The notes beneath the pieces are model-generated. The model ran no database searches and was not told where the DNA came from. It saw only the letters and a list, made by a program, of their open reading frames with translations. A program made the translations under genes and the position numbers. Shown piece after piece: positions 40,834 to 51,869 of a stretch of 64,000 nucleotides of DNA; position 1 is the first letter of the stretch; every line of letters starts with the position of its first letter. Origin of the DNA: Pseudomonas guangdongensis (GTDB lineage: Bacteria > Pseudomonadota > Gammaproteobacteria > Pseudomonadales > Pseudomonadaceae); contig NZ_LT629780.1 of NCBI RefSeq assembly GCF_900105885.1, forward strand, positions 248,001 through 312,000, written 5' to 3'.

Positions 40834-42186
40834 ATGAACAAGTCCCCCCTCGCAGTCGCTATCCTGGCAGGCATCGTGGGCCTGCCGCTGGCCCTGCCCG
40901 CCGCAGCCGCCGGCTTCGTCGAAGACAGCAAGGCCAGCCTGACCCTGCGCAACTTCTACTTCAACCAGGACAACCGCGAGTCGCAGGACTACGCCGGCCA
41001 GGCCGAAGAGTGGGGCCAGGGCTTCGTACTCAACTACCAATCCGGCTTCACCGAGGGCACCGTGGGCTTCGGCGTCGACGCCATCGGCCTGCTGGGCGTG
41101 CGTCTGGACGGCGGCGGCCGCGCCGGCAAGGGCGGCAGCGACCGCACCCCGGGCCAGCTGTTCCCGCTGGAGAGCGACGGCAGCGCCGTGAACGACTTCT
41201 CCCGCCTGGGCCTGACCGGCAAGGTCAAGGTTTCCAAGACCGAGGCTCGCATCGGCACCCTGCTGCCCAAGCTGCCGATCCTGGTGTCCAACGACGGCCG
41301 CCTGCTGCCGCAGACCTTCGAGGGCGGCCAGCTGATCTCCAACGAGATCGACAACCTGACCCTCACCGGCGGTCTGATCGAGCACGCCGTGGGCCGCGCC
41401 TCCAGCGACAGCACCGGCCTGGCGGTCGGCGGCGGCAGCCAGGAAAGCAACCAGTTCGTGTTCGCCGGCGGCGACTGGAAAGTCACCCCCGAGCTGCTGG
41501 CCCAGTACTACTACGCCAACCTGGAGGACTACTACAAGCAGCACTTCGCCGGCCTGACCCACAGCCTGGCGCTGGCCGACCAGCACTCGCTGAAGACCGA
41601 CCTGCGCTACTTCAAGACCGACGCCGACGGTGCCAACGACAGCGCAGCCGGCCGCGCCGGCGGTTACACGGTGGGTGGCTACACCCGCGACGGCAGCAAG
41701 AAGATCGACAACGACACCTGGAGCCTGGGCTTCACCTACGGTCTGGGCGCCCACAGCCTGACCCTCGGCCACCAGCGCGTCTCCGAGGACAGCAACTTCG
41801 TCCAGCTCAACCAGGGTAACCTGGACGGCAGCAAGGGCGCCGGTGGCACCAGCGTGTACCTGCTCACCGACCGGCAGATCACCAGCTTCACCCGCGCCGG
41901 CGAGCGCACCAGCTTCGCCGAGTACGGCTACGACTTCGCCGCACTGGGCGTGCCGGGCCTGAAGGCCAGCGTCGCCTACCTGAAGGGCACCAACATCAAG
42001 ACCACCAGCGGTCACGATGCCAAGGAGTGGGAGCGCGACTTCCGCCTCGACTACACCCTGCAGGACGGCGCGCTCAAGGGGCTGAACTTCTCCTGGCGCA
42101 ACGCCTCGCTGCGCAGCAAGGGGCAGAGCCAGGACGATCTCGACCAGAACCGCCTGATCGTCAGCTACACCCTGCCGCTGCTGTAA
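40834..42186 (+). CDS. OprD-family outer-membrane porin
   Basis: 450 residues: a signal peptide (MNKSPLAVAILAGIVGLPLALPAAAA) then an 18-strand OprD-type barrel. Family blocks include GFVEDSKASLTLRNFYFNQD, NYQSGFTEGTVGFGVDAIGL, RIGTLLPKLPILVSNDGRLL, QTFEGGQLISNEIDNLTL and the final strand NRLIVSYTLPLL ending in Leu. OprD porins are substrate-specific channels for amino acids, peptides or aromatic and other small acids. Next to the sulfur genes, an organosulfur acid is a reasonable but unproven substrate. The ATG at 40834 is chosen because GGAG lies at the right distance; an in-frame ATG five codons earlier would overlap that site. Confidence 0.93.
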   Translation: MNKSPLAVAILAGIVGLPLALPAAAAGFVEDSKASLTLRNFYFNQDNRESQDYAGQAEEWGQGFVLNYQSGFTEGTVGFGVDAIGLLGVRLDGGGRAGKGGSDRTPGQLFPLESDGSAVNDFSRLGLTGKVKVSKTEARIGTLLPKLPILVSNDGRLLPQTFEGGQLISNEIDNLTLTGGLIEHAVGRASSDSTGLAVGGGSQESNQFVFAGGDWKVTPELLAQYYYANLEDYYKQHFAGLTHSLALADQHSLKTDLRYFKTDADGANDSAAGRAGGYTVGGYTRDGSKKIDNDTWSLGFTYGLGAHSLTLGHQRVSEDSNFVQLNQGNLDGSKGAGGTSVYLLTDRQITSFTRAGERTSFAEYGYDFAALGVPGLKASVAYLKGTNIKTTSGHDAKEWERDFRLDYTLQDGALKGLNFSWRNASLRSKGQSQDDLDQNRLIVSYTLPLL

Positions 42187-42213
42187 CCGCACCGGCGCAC
42201 GCCGCGGACGGAT

Positions 42214-42246
42214 AAAAAAACCCGCTGCCCAGGCAGCGGGTTTTTT
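42214..42246. terminator. Bidirectional terminator between the porin gene and purA
   Basis: Seven A, a perfect 9-bp stem (42221-42229 with 42232-42240), then six T. It is a symmetric intrinsic terminator serving both converging genes. Confidence 0.93.
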
Positions 42247-42296
42247 CATGGCTGGCCGCTCGGAGGGCGCAAGCCCCCGGACCGGCGCGCGCGCCC

Positions 42297-44833
<2,537 letters not shown>

Positions 44834-44865
44834 ATTGCCCCTCCCCTTTCAGCCGGGCGATGTGT

Positions 44866-45051
44866 TCAACGGAGCCAGTAGAGCAGCCCCGTTCCCAGCA
44901 GCATGCTACCCAGTCCGACCAGACGCAGCTGGCGATCTTCCAGCCGGGCCAGACTGACGACAGCCTCGCGCCAGCGTCGCGGACAGAGGAACGGCATGAT
45001 GCCTTCCAGCACCAGCAGCAGACACAGCGCGATTCCGAGTTCTTGCCACAT
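44866..45051 (-). CDS. DUF2065 small inner-membrane protein
   Basis: 61 residues with two hydrophobic spans (about 4-20, LGIALCLLLVLEGIMPF, and 42-60, LVGLGSMLLGTGLLYWL) joined by a basic loop with CPRRWREA. This is the DUF2065 (YjeT-like) family, conserved between hflC and hisZ/purA in proteobacteria. Function unknown; its place suggests a tie to the HflKC membrane complex. The start MWQELGIAL at 45051 lies only 16 bases after the T-run of an intrinsic terminator, so its expression may depend on readthrough or on its own promoter. Confidence 0.85.
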   Translation of the reverse strand: MWQELGIALCLLLVLEGIMPFLCPRRWREAVVSLARLEDRQLRLVGLGSMLLGTGLLYWLR

Positions 45052-45066
45052 GGTTCCCGCAGACGC

Positions 45067-45089
45067 AAAAAAGCCGGGAAATCCCGGCT
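45067..45089 (-). terminator. Intrinsic terminator between hflC and the DUF2065 gene
   Basis: Read leftward: an 8-bp stem (45082-45089 with 45072-45079) and then six T (complement of 45067-45072). It should stop most hflKC transcripts before DUF2065-hisZ-purA. Confidence 0.8.
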
Positions 45090-45120
45090 GCCGCATGATA
45101 ACACGTTTTCCCGGGCATGG

Positions 45121-45149
45121 CCCCGACGGCTGCAGGACAGCCGTCGGGG
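45121..45149 (-). repeat. Strong hairpin directly after hflC
   Basis: Perfect 11-base arms (45121-45131 and 45139-45149) begin 7 bases beyond the hflC stop. There is no T-run; with the terminator 30 bases on, it gives two stacked hairpins at the hflC 3' end. Confidence 0.6.
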
Positions 45150-45156
45150 AACGCCG

Positions 45157-46029
45157 TCAGGGTTTGGCCTTTTCCAGGTAGCGGAAGAAGTCGCCCTTGG
45201 GGTCCAGCACCATCACGTCGCGCTTGCCGGCGAAACTCTCGCGGTAGGCCTGCAGGCTGCGGTGGAAGGCGTAGAACTCCGGGTCCTGGCCATAGGCCTT
45301 GGCGTAGATCGCCGCCGCCTGGGCATCGCCCTGGCCGCGTAGTTCCTCGGACTCGCGATAGGCCTCGGCGAGCAGCACGCGGCGCTGACGGTCGGCGTCG
45401 GCACGGATGCCCTCGGCCAGTTCGCGGCCCTTGGCACGATGCTCGCGCGCCTCGCGCTCGCGCTCGGTGCTCATCCGCTCGAACACGCTACGGTTGACTT
45501 CGCGCGGCAGGTCAATGGCCTTGACCCGCACGTCGAGCACTTCGATGCCCAGCTCGCGACGGGCCATGCGATCCAGCGACTGGGTGATGTCAGCCATCAG
45601 CGCATCGCGCTCGCCGGACACCACTTCGTGCAGGGTGCGCTTGCCGAACTGGTCGCGCAGACCGGCCTCCAGACGCCGCGACAGGCGCTCGTCGGCGATC
45701 TGCTTGGCGCCCGAGGTGGCGGTGTAGAAGCGCTCGGCATCGGCAACCCGCCACTTGGCGTAGGAGTCGACCATCACCGCCTTCTTCTCCAGGGTCAGGA
45801 AGCGCTGGGTCGGCGTGTCCAGAGTCAGCAGGCGGGCATCGAACTTGCGCACCTGGTTGACGTAGGGAATCTTCACATGCAGCCCCGGCTGCACATCGGC
45901 CTCGACGATCCGGCCGAACTGCAGCAGCACGGCTTTTTCGGTCTGCAGGACGATGTAGAAACAGTTCCAGCCCACCAGTGCCAGCACGGCAGCGGCAATC
46001 AGGGCGATCAGCGACTTGTTGCTGCTCAT
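45157..46029 (-). CDS. hflC: HflC, FtsH modulator (SPFH/band 7 family)
   Basis: With HflK forms a large membrane cage around the FtsH protease and tunes its activity. 290 residues: a short cytoplasmic head, one membrane span (about 7-25, LIALIAAAVLALVGWNCFYIVL), an SPFH domain (about 25-200; LLQFGRIVEADVQPGLHVKIPYVN, KKAVMVDSYAKWRVAD) and a long coiled-coil tail rich in E, R and A (about 200-260). The start codon shares one base with the hflK stop (TGATG), so translation is coupled. Confidence 0.96.
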   Translation of the reverse strand: MSSNKSLIALIAAAVLALVGWNCFYIVLQTEKAVLLQFGRIVEADVQPGLHVKIPYVNQVRKFDARLLTLDTPTQRFLTLEKKAVMVDSYAKWRVADAERFYTATSGAKQIADERLSRRLEAGLRDQFGKRTLHEVVSGERDALMADITQSLDRMARRELGIEVLDVRVKAIDLPREVNRSVFERMSTEREREAREHRAKGRELAEGIRADADRQRRVLLAEAYRESEELRGQGDAQAAAIYAKAYGQDPEFYAFHRSLQAYRESFAGKRDVMVLDPKGDFFRYLEKAKP

Positions 46030-47195
46030 CAGCGGCCCTCCCTCGAACGCAGATCACGCTGCAGATCGCTCGTCGCACGCGGCGCCGGCTCGGCCGCACC
46101 GGCCTGCACACTCGGCGCCAGCGGCGCAGCGGTAGACGCGCGGTTGTCGATCATCTTGTCCAGCGGCAGATAGAGCAGGTTGTTCTGCCCCTGATCGCCG
46201 GTGACCAGCACCTTGTTAGTGTTGCCCAGCAGATCCTGCATGGTTTCCAGATACAGGCGCTCGCGGGTCACCTCCGGCGCCTTGCGGTATTCGGCCAGCA
46301 GGCGAGTGAAGCGGTCGGTCTCGCCCTGGGCGCGCGCCACCACTTCCTCGCGATAGCCGTTGGCATCCTCGACGATGCGCTGGGCCTGGCCACGCGCCTC
46401 CGGGATCACGCCATTGGCGTAGGCCTCGGCCTGGTTCTTCTCGCGCTGCTCGTCCTCGCGGGCCCGGATCACGTCGTCGAAGGCTTCCTGCACCTCGCGC
46501 GGCGCGGCGGCGCTCTGGATGTTCACCTGGGTCACGGTGATGCCGGTCTTGTAGGTGTCGAGGAACCGCTGCAGACGCTCGCGTACGTCGATGGCCATCT
46601 GCTCGCGGCCCTCGGTCAGTACCTGATCCATGGAGGTCGAGCCGACCACGTGGCGCAGGGCGCTGTCGGTGGCGTGCTGCAGGCTGATTTCCGGCTGGTC
46701 GACGTTGAGCACGAACTCCTGCAGGTTGCTCACCCGGTACTGCACGGTCAGCGGCACCTCGATGATGTTCTCGTCCTCGGTGAGCATCTGCCCCTGCTTG
46801 CTGTAGGCGCGCTCGCGGGTGACGTTCTCCTGGAACTTGCGATCGATCGGCGGCAGGTAGATGTTCAGGCCCGGCCCGACGGTCTCGTAGTACTTGCCGA
46901 AGCGCAGGATCACCGCCTGCTCCTGCTCGTCGACCACGTAGACGGCGTTGTACAGCCAGAGCGCGGCCAGTCCGGCGAAGACCACGGCCAGCAGGCCGAT
47001 CCCGCCGCCCTTGCCGGTGCCGCTGCCGCCTTCGTCGCCGCCACGCCGCTTGCGTCCGCCGAACAACCCGTTGAGGTTGTCCTGCAGCTTGCGCAAGGCT
47101 TCGTCAAGATCCGGTGGCCCCTGCCGGTCGCCGCCACGGCGGCCGCCCCAGGGATCCTTGTCGTTCGAGTTGCCACCCGGCTCATTCCAGGCCAT
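46029..47195 (-). CDS. hflK: HflK, FtsH modulator (SPFH/band 7 family)
   Basis: Partner of HflC. 388 residues: a glycine/arginine-rich cytoplasmic head (MAWNEPGGNSNDKDPWGG and GGRKRRGGDEGGSGTGKGGG), one membrane span (about 62-82), the SPFH domain (VILRFGKYYETVGPGLNIYLP, PLTVQYRVSNLQEFVLNVD) and a coiled-coil (about 260-330, DVIRAREDEQREKNQAEAY). The tail is rich in Ala, Pro and Arg. I chose the ATG at 47195 because MAWNEPGGN is the conserved start; longer in-frame readings run through the upstream spacer. Confidence 0.96.
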   Translation of the reverse strand: MAWNEPGGNSNDKDPWGGRRGGDRQGPPDLDEALRKLQDNLNGLFGGRKRRGGDEGGSGTGKGGGIGLLAVVFAGLAALWLYNAVYVVDEQEQAVILRFGKYYETVGPGLNIYLPPIDRKFQENVTRERAYSKQGQMLTEDENIIEVPLTVQYRVSNLQEFVLNVDQPEISLQHATDSALRHVVGSTSMDQVLTEGREQMAIDVRERLQRFLDTYKTGITVTQVNIQSAAAPREVQEAFDDVIRAREDEQREKNQAEAYANGVIPEARGQAQRIVEDANGYREEVVARAQGETDRFTRLLAEYRKAPEVTRERLYLETMQDLLGNTNKVLVTGDQGQNNLLYLPLDKMIDNRASTAAPLAPSVQAGAAEPAPRATSDLQRDLRSREGR

Positions 47196-47294
47196 AGCGT
47201 TCTCCCCACTGGTCACGCGTAGATGCGCGCATGGCGCACATCGGTGAATGCTACCCAAAGCCCCCGAGCAACGGTAAAACCGCCGCGCAGTGCT

Positions 47295-48596
47295 TTATTG
47301 CAAAGTATGTTGCGCCAGGAACTCGTCCGGCTGCCAGCCTTCGCGACTGGCCAGGCGATTGAGTTCCACGCGCGGCAGGCGCACCGTCAGCAGGGTGGCG
47401 CCTTCCTCGTCGTGAGCCTCCTGCTGCACCGCACCCAGCGCGAAGAACTGCGCGCGCATCCGGCCCAGTCGCTGCGGCAGACGCAGGGTGCCGCAGAACA
47501 GATCGTCGCCGAGCAGTTCGCTGAGCGCCTGACGCAGCAGGTCGAGCCCCCCCCCTTCGCGGGCCGACAGCCAGACCCGCACCGGACGCCCGCTGTCGTC
47601 GCGCTGGATCTGCGGCGCCACGCCGGGCAACAGGTCGAGCTTGTTGTATACCTCGAGAGTCGGCAGCTCGTCGGCGCCGATTTCCTTGAGCACCGAATAC
47701 ACCTGCTCGATCTGCAGGTCGCGTTCCGGCTCGTGGGCATCGATCACGTGCAGCAGCAGGTCGGCGTTGCTCGACTCTTCCAGGGTGGCGCGAAACGCCT
47801 CCACCAGTTTATGCGGCAGATGACGGATGAAGCCTACGGTATCGGCGAGGATCACCGGACCGACGTCGTCGAAGTCGAGACGGCGCAGGGTCGGGTCGAG
47901 GGTTGCGAACAACTGGTTGGCGGCATAGACGTCCGCCTCGGTGAGTGCGTTGAACAGCGTCGACTTGCCGGCGTTGGTGTAGCCGACCAGCGACACCACC
48001 GGCACCTCGGCGCGCTTGCGCCCGCGCCGGGCCAGCTCGCGCTGGCTGCGAACCTTCTCCAGGCGCTGCTTGATCTGGCGGATACGTACCCGCAACAGAC
48101 GGCGGTCGGTTTCCAGCTGGGTCTCGCCCGGGCCGCGCAGACCGATACCGCCCTTCTGCCGTTCCAGGTGGGTCCAGCCGCGGATCAGCCGCGTACTCAT
48201 GTGTTCGAGCTGGGCCAGTTCGACCTGCAGCTTGCCCTCGTGAGTTCGCGCGCGCTGGGCGAAGATATCGAGGATCAGCCCGGTACGGTCGAGCACCCGG
48301 CACTCGAAGGCCTTTTCCAGGTTGCGTTCCTGGCTGGGCGTGAGGGTGTGGTTGAAGATGACCAGCTCGATGCCGTCGGCATGGACCCGTTCGCGGATCT
48401 CGTCGACCTTGCCGCTGCCGATCAGAAAGCGGGCGGTCGGCTGATGCCGGGGGACGTTGACGAAGGCAACGACCTCGGCACCCGCCGAACGGGCCAGTTC
48501 GAGGAACTCCTCGGGATCTTCACGCGCCTCGGGCGCCTGGCCCTCCAGGTGAATCAGGAGAGCACGCTCGCCGCCACCGGGGCGTTCGAAGAACAA
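47295..48596 (-). CDS. hflX: GTPase HflX
   Basis: Ribosome-splitting GTPase that rescues stalled 70S ribosomes under heat and other stress. 433 residues: an N-terminal HflX domain (LIGSGKVDEIRERVHADG, VFNHTLTPSQERNLEKAF), a helical linker (GPGETQLETDRRLLRVRI), the G domain with P-loop VGYTNAGKSTLFNAL, DTVGFIRHLPH and NKLD, and a C-terminal domain. The start is a TTG at 48596 (FFERPGGGERALL), 14 bases after the hfq stop. A run of nine C on the plus strand (47547-47555) encodes REGGGL late in the gene and could slip. Confidence 0.95.
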   Translation of the reverse strand: MFFERPGGGERALLIHLEGQAPEAREDPEEFLELARSAGAEVVAFVNVPRHQPTARFLIGSGKVDEIRERVHADGIELVIFNHTLTPSQERNLEKAFECRVLDRTGLILDIFAQRARTHEGKLQVELAQLEHMSTRLIRGWTHLERQKGGIGLRGPGETQLETDRRLLRVRIRQIKQRLEKVRSQRELARRGRKRAEVPVVSLVGYTNAGKSTLFNALTEADVYAANQLFATLDPTLRRLDFDDVGPVILADTVGFIRHLPHKLVEAFRATLEESSNADLLLHVIDAHEPERDLQIEQVYSVLKEIGADELPTLEVYNKLDLLPGVAPQIQRDDSGRPVRVWLSAREGGGLDLLRQALSELLGDDLFCGTLRLPQRLGRMRAQFFALGAVQQEAHDEEGATLLTVRLPRVELNRLASREGWQPDEFLAQHTLQ

Positions 48597-48611
48597 GACT
48601 GGCGGCTCCGC

Positions 48612-48857
48612 TTATTCGCTGTCCGACTCGCCGGTTTCGCTGCTGGGCAGACGCACCGGACGACTCGGAACCACGGTGGAGATGGCGTGCTTGTAGACCA
48701 TCTGGCTGACGGTGTTCTTCAGCAGGATGACGAACTGGTCGAACGACTCGATCTGACCCTGCAGCTTGATACCGTTGACCAGATAGATGGAAACCGGAAC
48801 ACGTTCCTTACGCAGGGTATTGAGGTAAGGGTCTTGTAGCGAATGCCCTTTTGACAT
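48612..48857 (-). CDS. hfq: RNA chaperone Hfq
   Basis: Hexameric Sm-like protein that pairs small RNAs with target mRNAs and, in Pseudomonas, acts with Crc in carbon catabolite control. 81 residues: [20 protein letters not shown], the Sm1 motif [21 protein letters not shown] and the Sm2 motif [13 protein letters not shown], with a short acidic tail (ETGESDSE), as is usual in Pseudomonas. The start is at 48857; three extra in-frame codons upstream are not conserved. It is 111 bases downstream of miaA and 14 before hflX. Confidence 0.99.
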   Translation of the reverse strand: MSKGHSLQDPYLNTLRKERVPVSIYLVNGIKLQGQIESFDQFVILLKNTVSQMVYKHAISTVVPSRPVRLPSSETGESDSE

Positions 48858-48968
48858 TTTCCACACTCCTTCAGGGGATAATTGGTTTTATTGATTCGAA
48901 TTCGATCAGTAAAGGCTTGCTGCTGCGCTTCCCCAGAGGATAGCCGGCGGCGGGCCGAAACTGTGTGA

Positions 48969-49934
48969 CTAAGTGGAGATCGCTCGCAGGTATTTCAAGG
49001 CCTGCGCCGGATTGTCGCCGGCCAGACTGTCGAGCCAGTGGACCTGCGGCCAGCTGCGCAGCCAGGTGAACTGCCGCTTGGCCAGTTGACGGGTGGCGAT
49101 GATGCCGCGCTCGACCATTTCCGCCCGGTCGCTGCGCCCTTCGAGAAAGTCCCACGCCTGGCGGTAGCCCACCGAGCGGATCGACGGCAGACCGGCGTGC
49201 AGATCGCCTCGCGCATACAGGGCTGCGACTTCGGCGATGAAGCCTTGTTCCAGCATGCCGTGAAAGCGCCGGGCGATCCGCTCGTGCAGCACCTGACGCT
49301 GTGCCGGAGCGATCGCCAAGTGCGCGACAGTATAAGGCAAAGCCCGCTGTTGCGGCGCAGCATCCTGCAGATTTTGCAGCTGCTGGCGGCGGCGATGCTC
49401 GCTCATGTTCAGGCCGCTGACCCGGTACACTTCCAGGGCGCGCACCAGCCGTTGCGGGTCGTTGGGATGGATGCGCGCCGCCGACTCGGGATCGACCCGC
49501 GCCAGCTCGGCATGCAGCGCGGCGAGGCCCTCGGCGGCCGCCTGCGCCTCCAGCTGCGCGCGCACCGCCGGGTCGGCCGAAGGCATGTCGGCCAGGCCCT
49601 CGAGCAGCGCCTTGAAGTACAGCATGGTGCCGCCGACCAGCAGCGGAATGCGCCCGGCGGCGCTGATCTCGGCCATCGCCGCCAGGGCGTCGTGGCGGAA
49701 CTCGGCGGCCGAGTAGCTCTCGGCCGGATCGCGGATGTCGATCAGCCGGTGCGGGAACGCCTCGAGCAGTTCGCGCGGCGGCTTGGCGGTGCCGATGTCC
49801 ATGCCGCGGTAGACCAGCGCCGAGTCGACGCTGACGATCTCGCAGGGCAGCAGGCGGGCCAGCTCGATGGCCAGGTCGGTCTTGCCCGAGGCGGTCGGAC
49901 CCATGAGGAAGATGGCAGGAGGCAGCGCAGGCAT
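48969..49934 (-). CDS. miaA: tRNA dimethylallyltransferase MiaA
   Basis: Adds the isopentenyl group to A37 of tRNAs reading UNN codons, making the substrate of MiaB (also in this window). 321 residues: P-loop [19 protein letters not shown], the catalytic Asp region [18 protein letters not shown], the substrate loop [33 protein letters not shown] and [15 protein letters not shown] chose the ATG at 49934 (MPALPPAIF); a GTG two codons upstream is equally open. It is 39 bases downstream of mutL. Confidence 0.97.
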   Translation of the reverse strand: MPALPPAIFLMGPTASGKTDLAIELARLLPCEIVSVDSALVYRGMDIGTAKPPRELLEAFPHRLIDIRDPAESYSAAEFRHDALAAMAEISAAGRIPLLVGGTMLYFKALLEGLADMPSADPAVRAQLEAQAAAEGLAALHAELARVDPESAARIHPNDPQRLVRALEVYRVSGLNMSEHRRRQQLQNLQDAAPQQRALPYTVAHLAIAPAQRQVLHERIARRFHGMLEQGFIAEVAALYARGDLHAGLPSIRSVGYRQAWDFLEGRSDRAEMVERGIIATRQLAKRQFTWLRSWPQVHWLDSLAGDNPAQALKYLRAIST

Positions 49935-49973
49935 CGGCACACTCGGTCGGTGATCGGGAGAAAGGCGCGGCGC

Positions 49974-51869
49974 TCAGCGTCCGCGCAGGAACAGCTTGTC
50001 CAGCTCGTCCATGCCCAGCTGGGTCCAGGTCGGCCGGCCGTGGTTGCACTGGCCGCTGCGCTCGGTGTGTTCCATGTCGCGCAGCAGGGCGTTCATCTCC
50101 GGCAGGCTCAGGCGGCGATTGGCGCGCACCGCACCGTGGCAGGCCATGGTCGCCAGCAGCTCGTTGAGGTGCGCCTGGATACGGTCGCTGGTGCCGTATT
50201 CGAGCAGGTCGCCGAGCACGTCGCGCACCAGCTGGCCGGCCTGCGCCTGCTTGAGCAGGGCCGGCGTCTGGCGGATCGCCAGGGTTTCCGGGCCGAGGCG
50301 CTGCAGCTCGAAGCCGAGACGGGCGAACCACTCGGCATGCTCCTCGGCGCAGTCGGCCTCGCGCTGGCTGAGGGCGATGGACTCGGGCATCAGCAGCGGC
50401 TGGCCGCGCAGTCCCTCGCTGGCCATGGCGCTCTTCAGGCGCTCGTAGGTGATCCGCTCGTGAGCCGCGTGCATGTCCACCAGCACCAGGCCCTGGGCGT
50501 TTTCGGCGAGGATGTACACGCCCTTGAGCTGCGCCAGCGCATAGCCCAGCGGCGGCACATCGCCCTGTTCGGCGGGCAACGGCGCCGCCGTGGCCAGCGG
50601 GGTGAAGAACTCGCGGTAGGCGCCCTGCAGCTCGGCCTGCGGCTGCCCGCCGGGGAGCGGCGCAGGGCGATAGCCGCCGCCTACGCTGCGCGTCTGAGCT
50701 CCGGCCGGCGGCTGCCAGCCGGGGGACGCAGGCAGCGCGGCCGGCACATGCTCGGCCAGCGCCATCTCGTTCTGCCCGGCGAACTCGCCGGCCGCCAACC
50801 CGCCGGGCGCCGGCGCGCTGCGCGGCGTGGCCGCCGCGACCGCCAACTGGTCGTCCGGGCGCACGTCGGCCAGCGCCCGGTACAGGCTGCCGTAGAGGAA
50901 GTCGTGAACCATCCGGCTGTCGCGGAAGCGCACCTCGTGCTTGGTCGGATGGACGTTGACGTCCACCGTCGCCGGGTCGATCTCCAGGAACAGCACGAAG
51001 GCCGGGTGGCGGCCGTTGTACAGCACGTCGCGGTAGGCCTGGCGTACCGCGTGGGCGACCAGCTTGTCGCGCACGGTGCGACCGTTGACGTAGAAGTACT
51101 GCAGGTCGGCCTGGCTGCGCGAGAAGGTCGGCATGCCGACCCAGCCCCACAGGCGCAGGCCGCCGCGCTCTATGTCCAGCGGCAGCGCCTGCTCCAGGAA
51201 GGCCGGCCCGCAGACGCTGGCCACCCGCCGCGCCTGGCTGTGCTGGTCGCCGGCCGGATGCAGGCCGAGCACGCCCTTGCCGTTGTGGCGCAGGTGGAAG
51301 CCGACCTCGAAGTGGGTCAGCGCCAGGCGCTTGACCACCTCCTGCAGGTGATCGAATTCGGTCTTCTCGGCGCGCAGGAACTTGCGCCGCGCCGGGGTGT
51401 TGAAGAACAGGTCGCGCACCTCGACCGTGGTGCCGTCGGGGTGCGCCGCCGGCTGCACGCTGGGCAGCATGTCGCGCCCCTCGGCCTCGACCTGCCAGGC
51501 CTGTGCCGCGCCGCGCCGCCGCGAGGTGAGGGTCAGACGCGCCACCGAGCTGATCGAGGCCAGCGCCTCGCCGCGAAAGCCCAGGCTCAGCACCCGCTCC
51601 AGATCCTCCAGTTCGCGGATCTTGCTGGTGGCGTGGCGGGCCAGCGCAAGCGGCAGGTCGTCGGCCTCGATGCCGGCGCCGTCGTCGCGCACCCGCAGCA
51701 GCTTGATGCCGCCCTGCTCGACCTCGATGTCGATGCGCCGCGCGCCGGCATCCAGGCTGTTCTCCAGCAGCTCCTTGGCCACCGAGGCCGGCCGCTCGAC
51801 CACTTCGCCGGCGGCGATCTGGTTGGCCAGGCGCGGCGTCAGCAACTGGATGCGCAAAGCGTCGCTCAT
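49974..51869 (-). CDS. mutL: DNA mismatch repair protein MutL
   Basis: Mismatch-repair matchmaker and endonuclease. 631 residues: an N-terminal GHKL ATPase with catalytic Glu in [36 protein letters not shown] and [14 protein letters not shown]; a disordered Pro/Gly/Ala linker (about 340-430); and a C-terminal dimerisation domain with [17 protein letters not shown], which fits the DxHAxxExxxxE metal-binding endonuclease motif of non-methyl-directed MutL. Pseudomonas has no MutH, so an active endonuclease is expected. The start overlaps the amiB stop by four bases. Confidence 0.98.
   Translation of the reverse strand: MSDALRIQLLTPRLANQIAAGEVVERPASVAKELLENSLDAGARRIDIEVEQGGIKLLRVRDDGAGIEADDLPLALARHATSKIRELEDLERVLSLGFRGEALASISSVARLTLTSRRRGAAQAWQVEAEGRDMLPSVQPAAHPDGTTVEVRDLFFNTPARRKFLRAEKTEFDHLQEVVKRLALTHFEVGFHLRHNGKGVLGLHPAGDQHSQARRVASVCGPAFLEQALPLDIERGGLRLWGWVGMPTFSRSQADLQYFYVNGRTVRDKLVAHAVRQAYRDVLYNGRHPAFVLFLEIDPATVDVNVHPTKHEVRFRDSRMVHDFLYGSLYRALADVRPDDQLAVAAATPRSAPAPGGLAAGEFAGQNEMALAEHVPAALPASPGWQPPAGAQTRSVGGGYRPAPLPGGQPQAELQGAYREFFTPLATAAPLPAEQGDVPPLGYALAQLKGVYILAENAQGLVLVDMHAAHERITYERLKSAMASEGLRGQPLLMPESIALSQREADCAEEHAEWFARLGFELQRLGPETLAIRQTPALLKQAQAGQLVRDVLGDLLEYGTSDRIQAHLNELLATMACHGAVRANRRLSLPEMNALLRDMEHTERSGQCNHGRPTWTQLGMDELDKLFLRGR

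Noticed and set aside
42188-42296. Possible small RNA between the porin gene and purA
   Set aside because: The symmetric terminator is fully explained by the two converging genes and the remaining space is too short.
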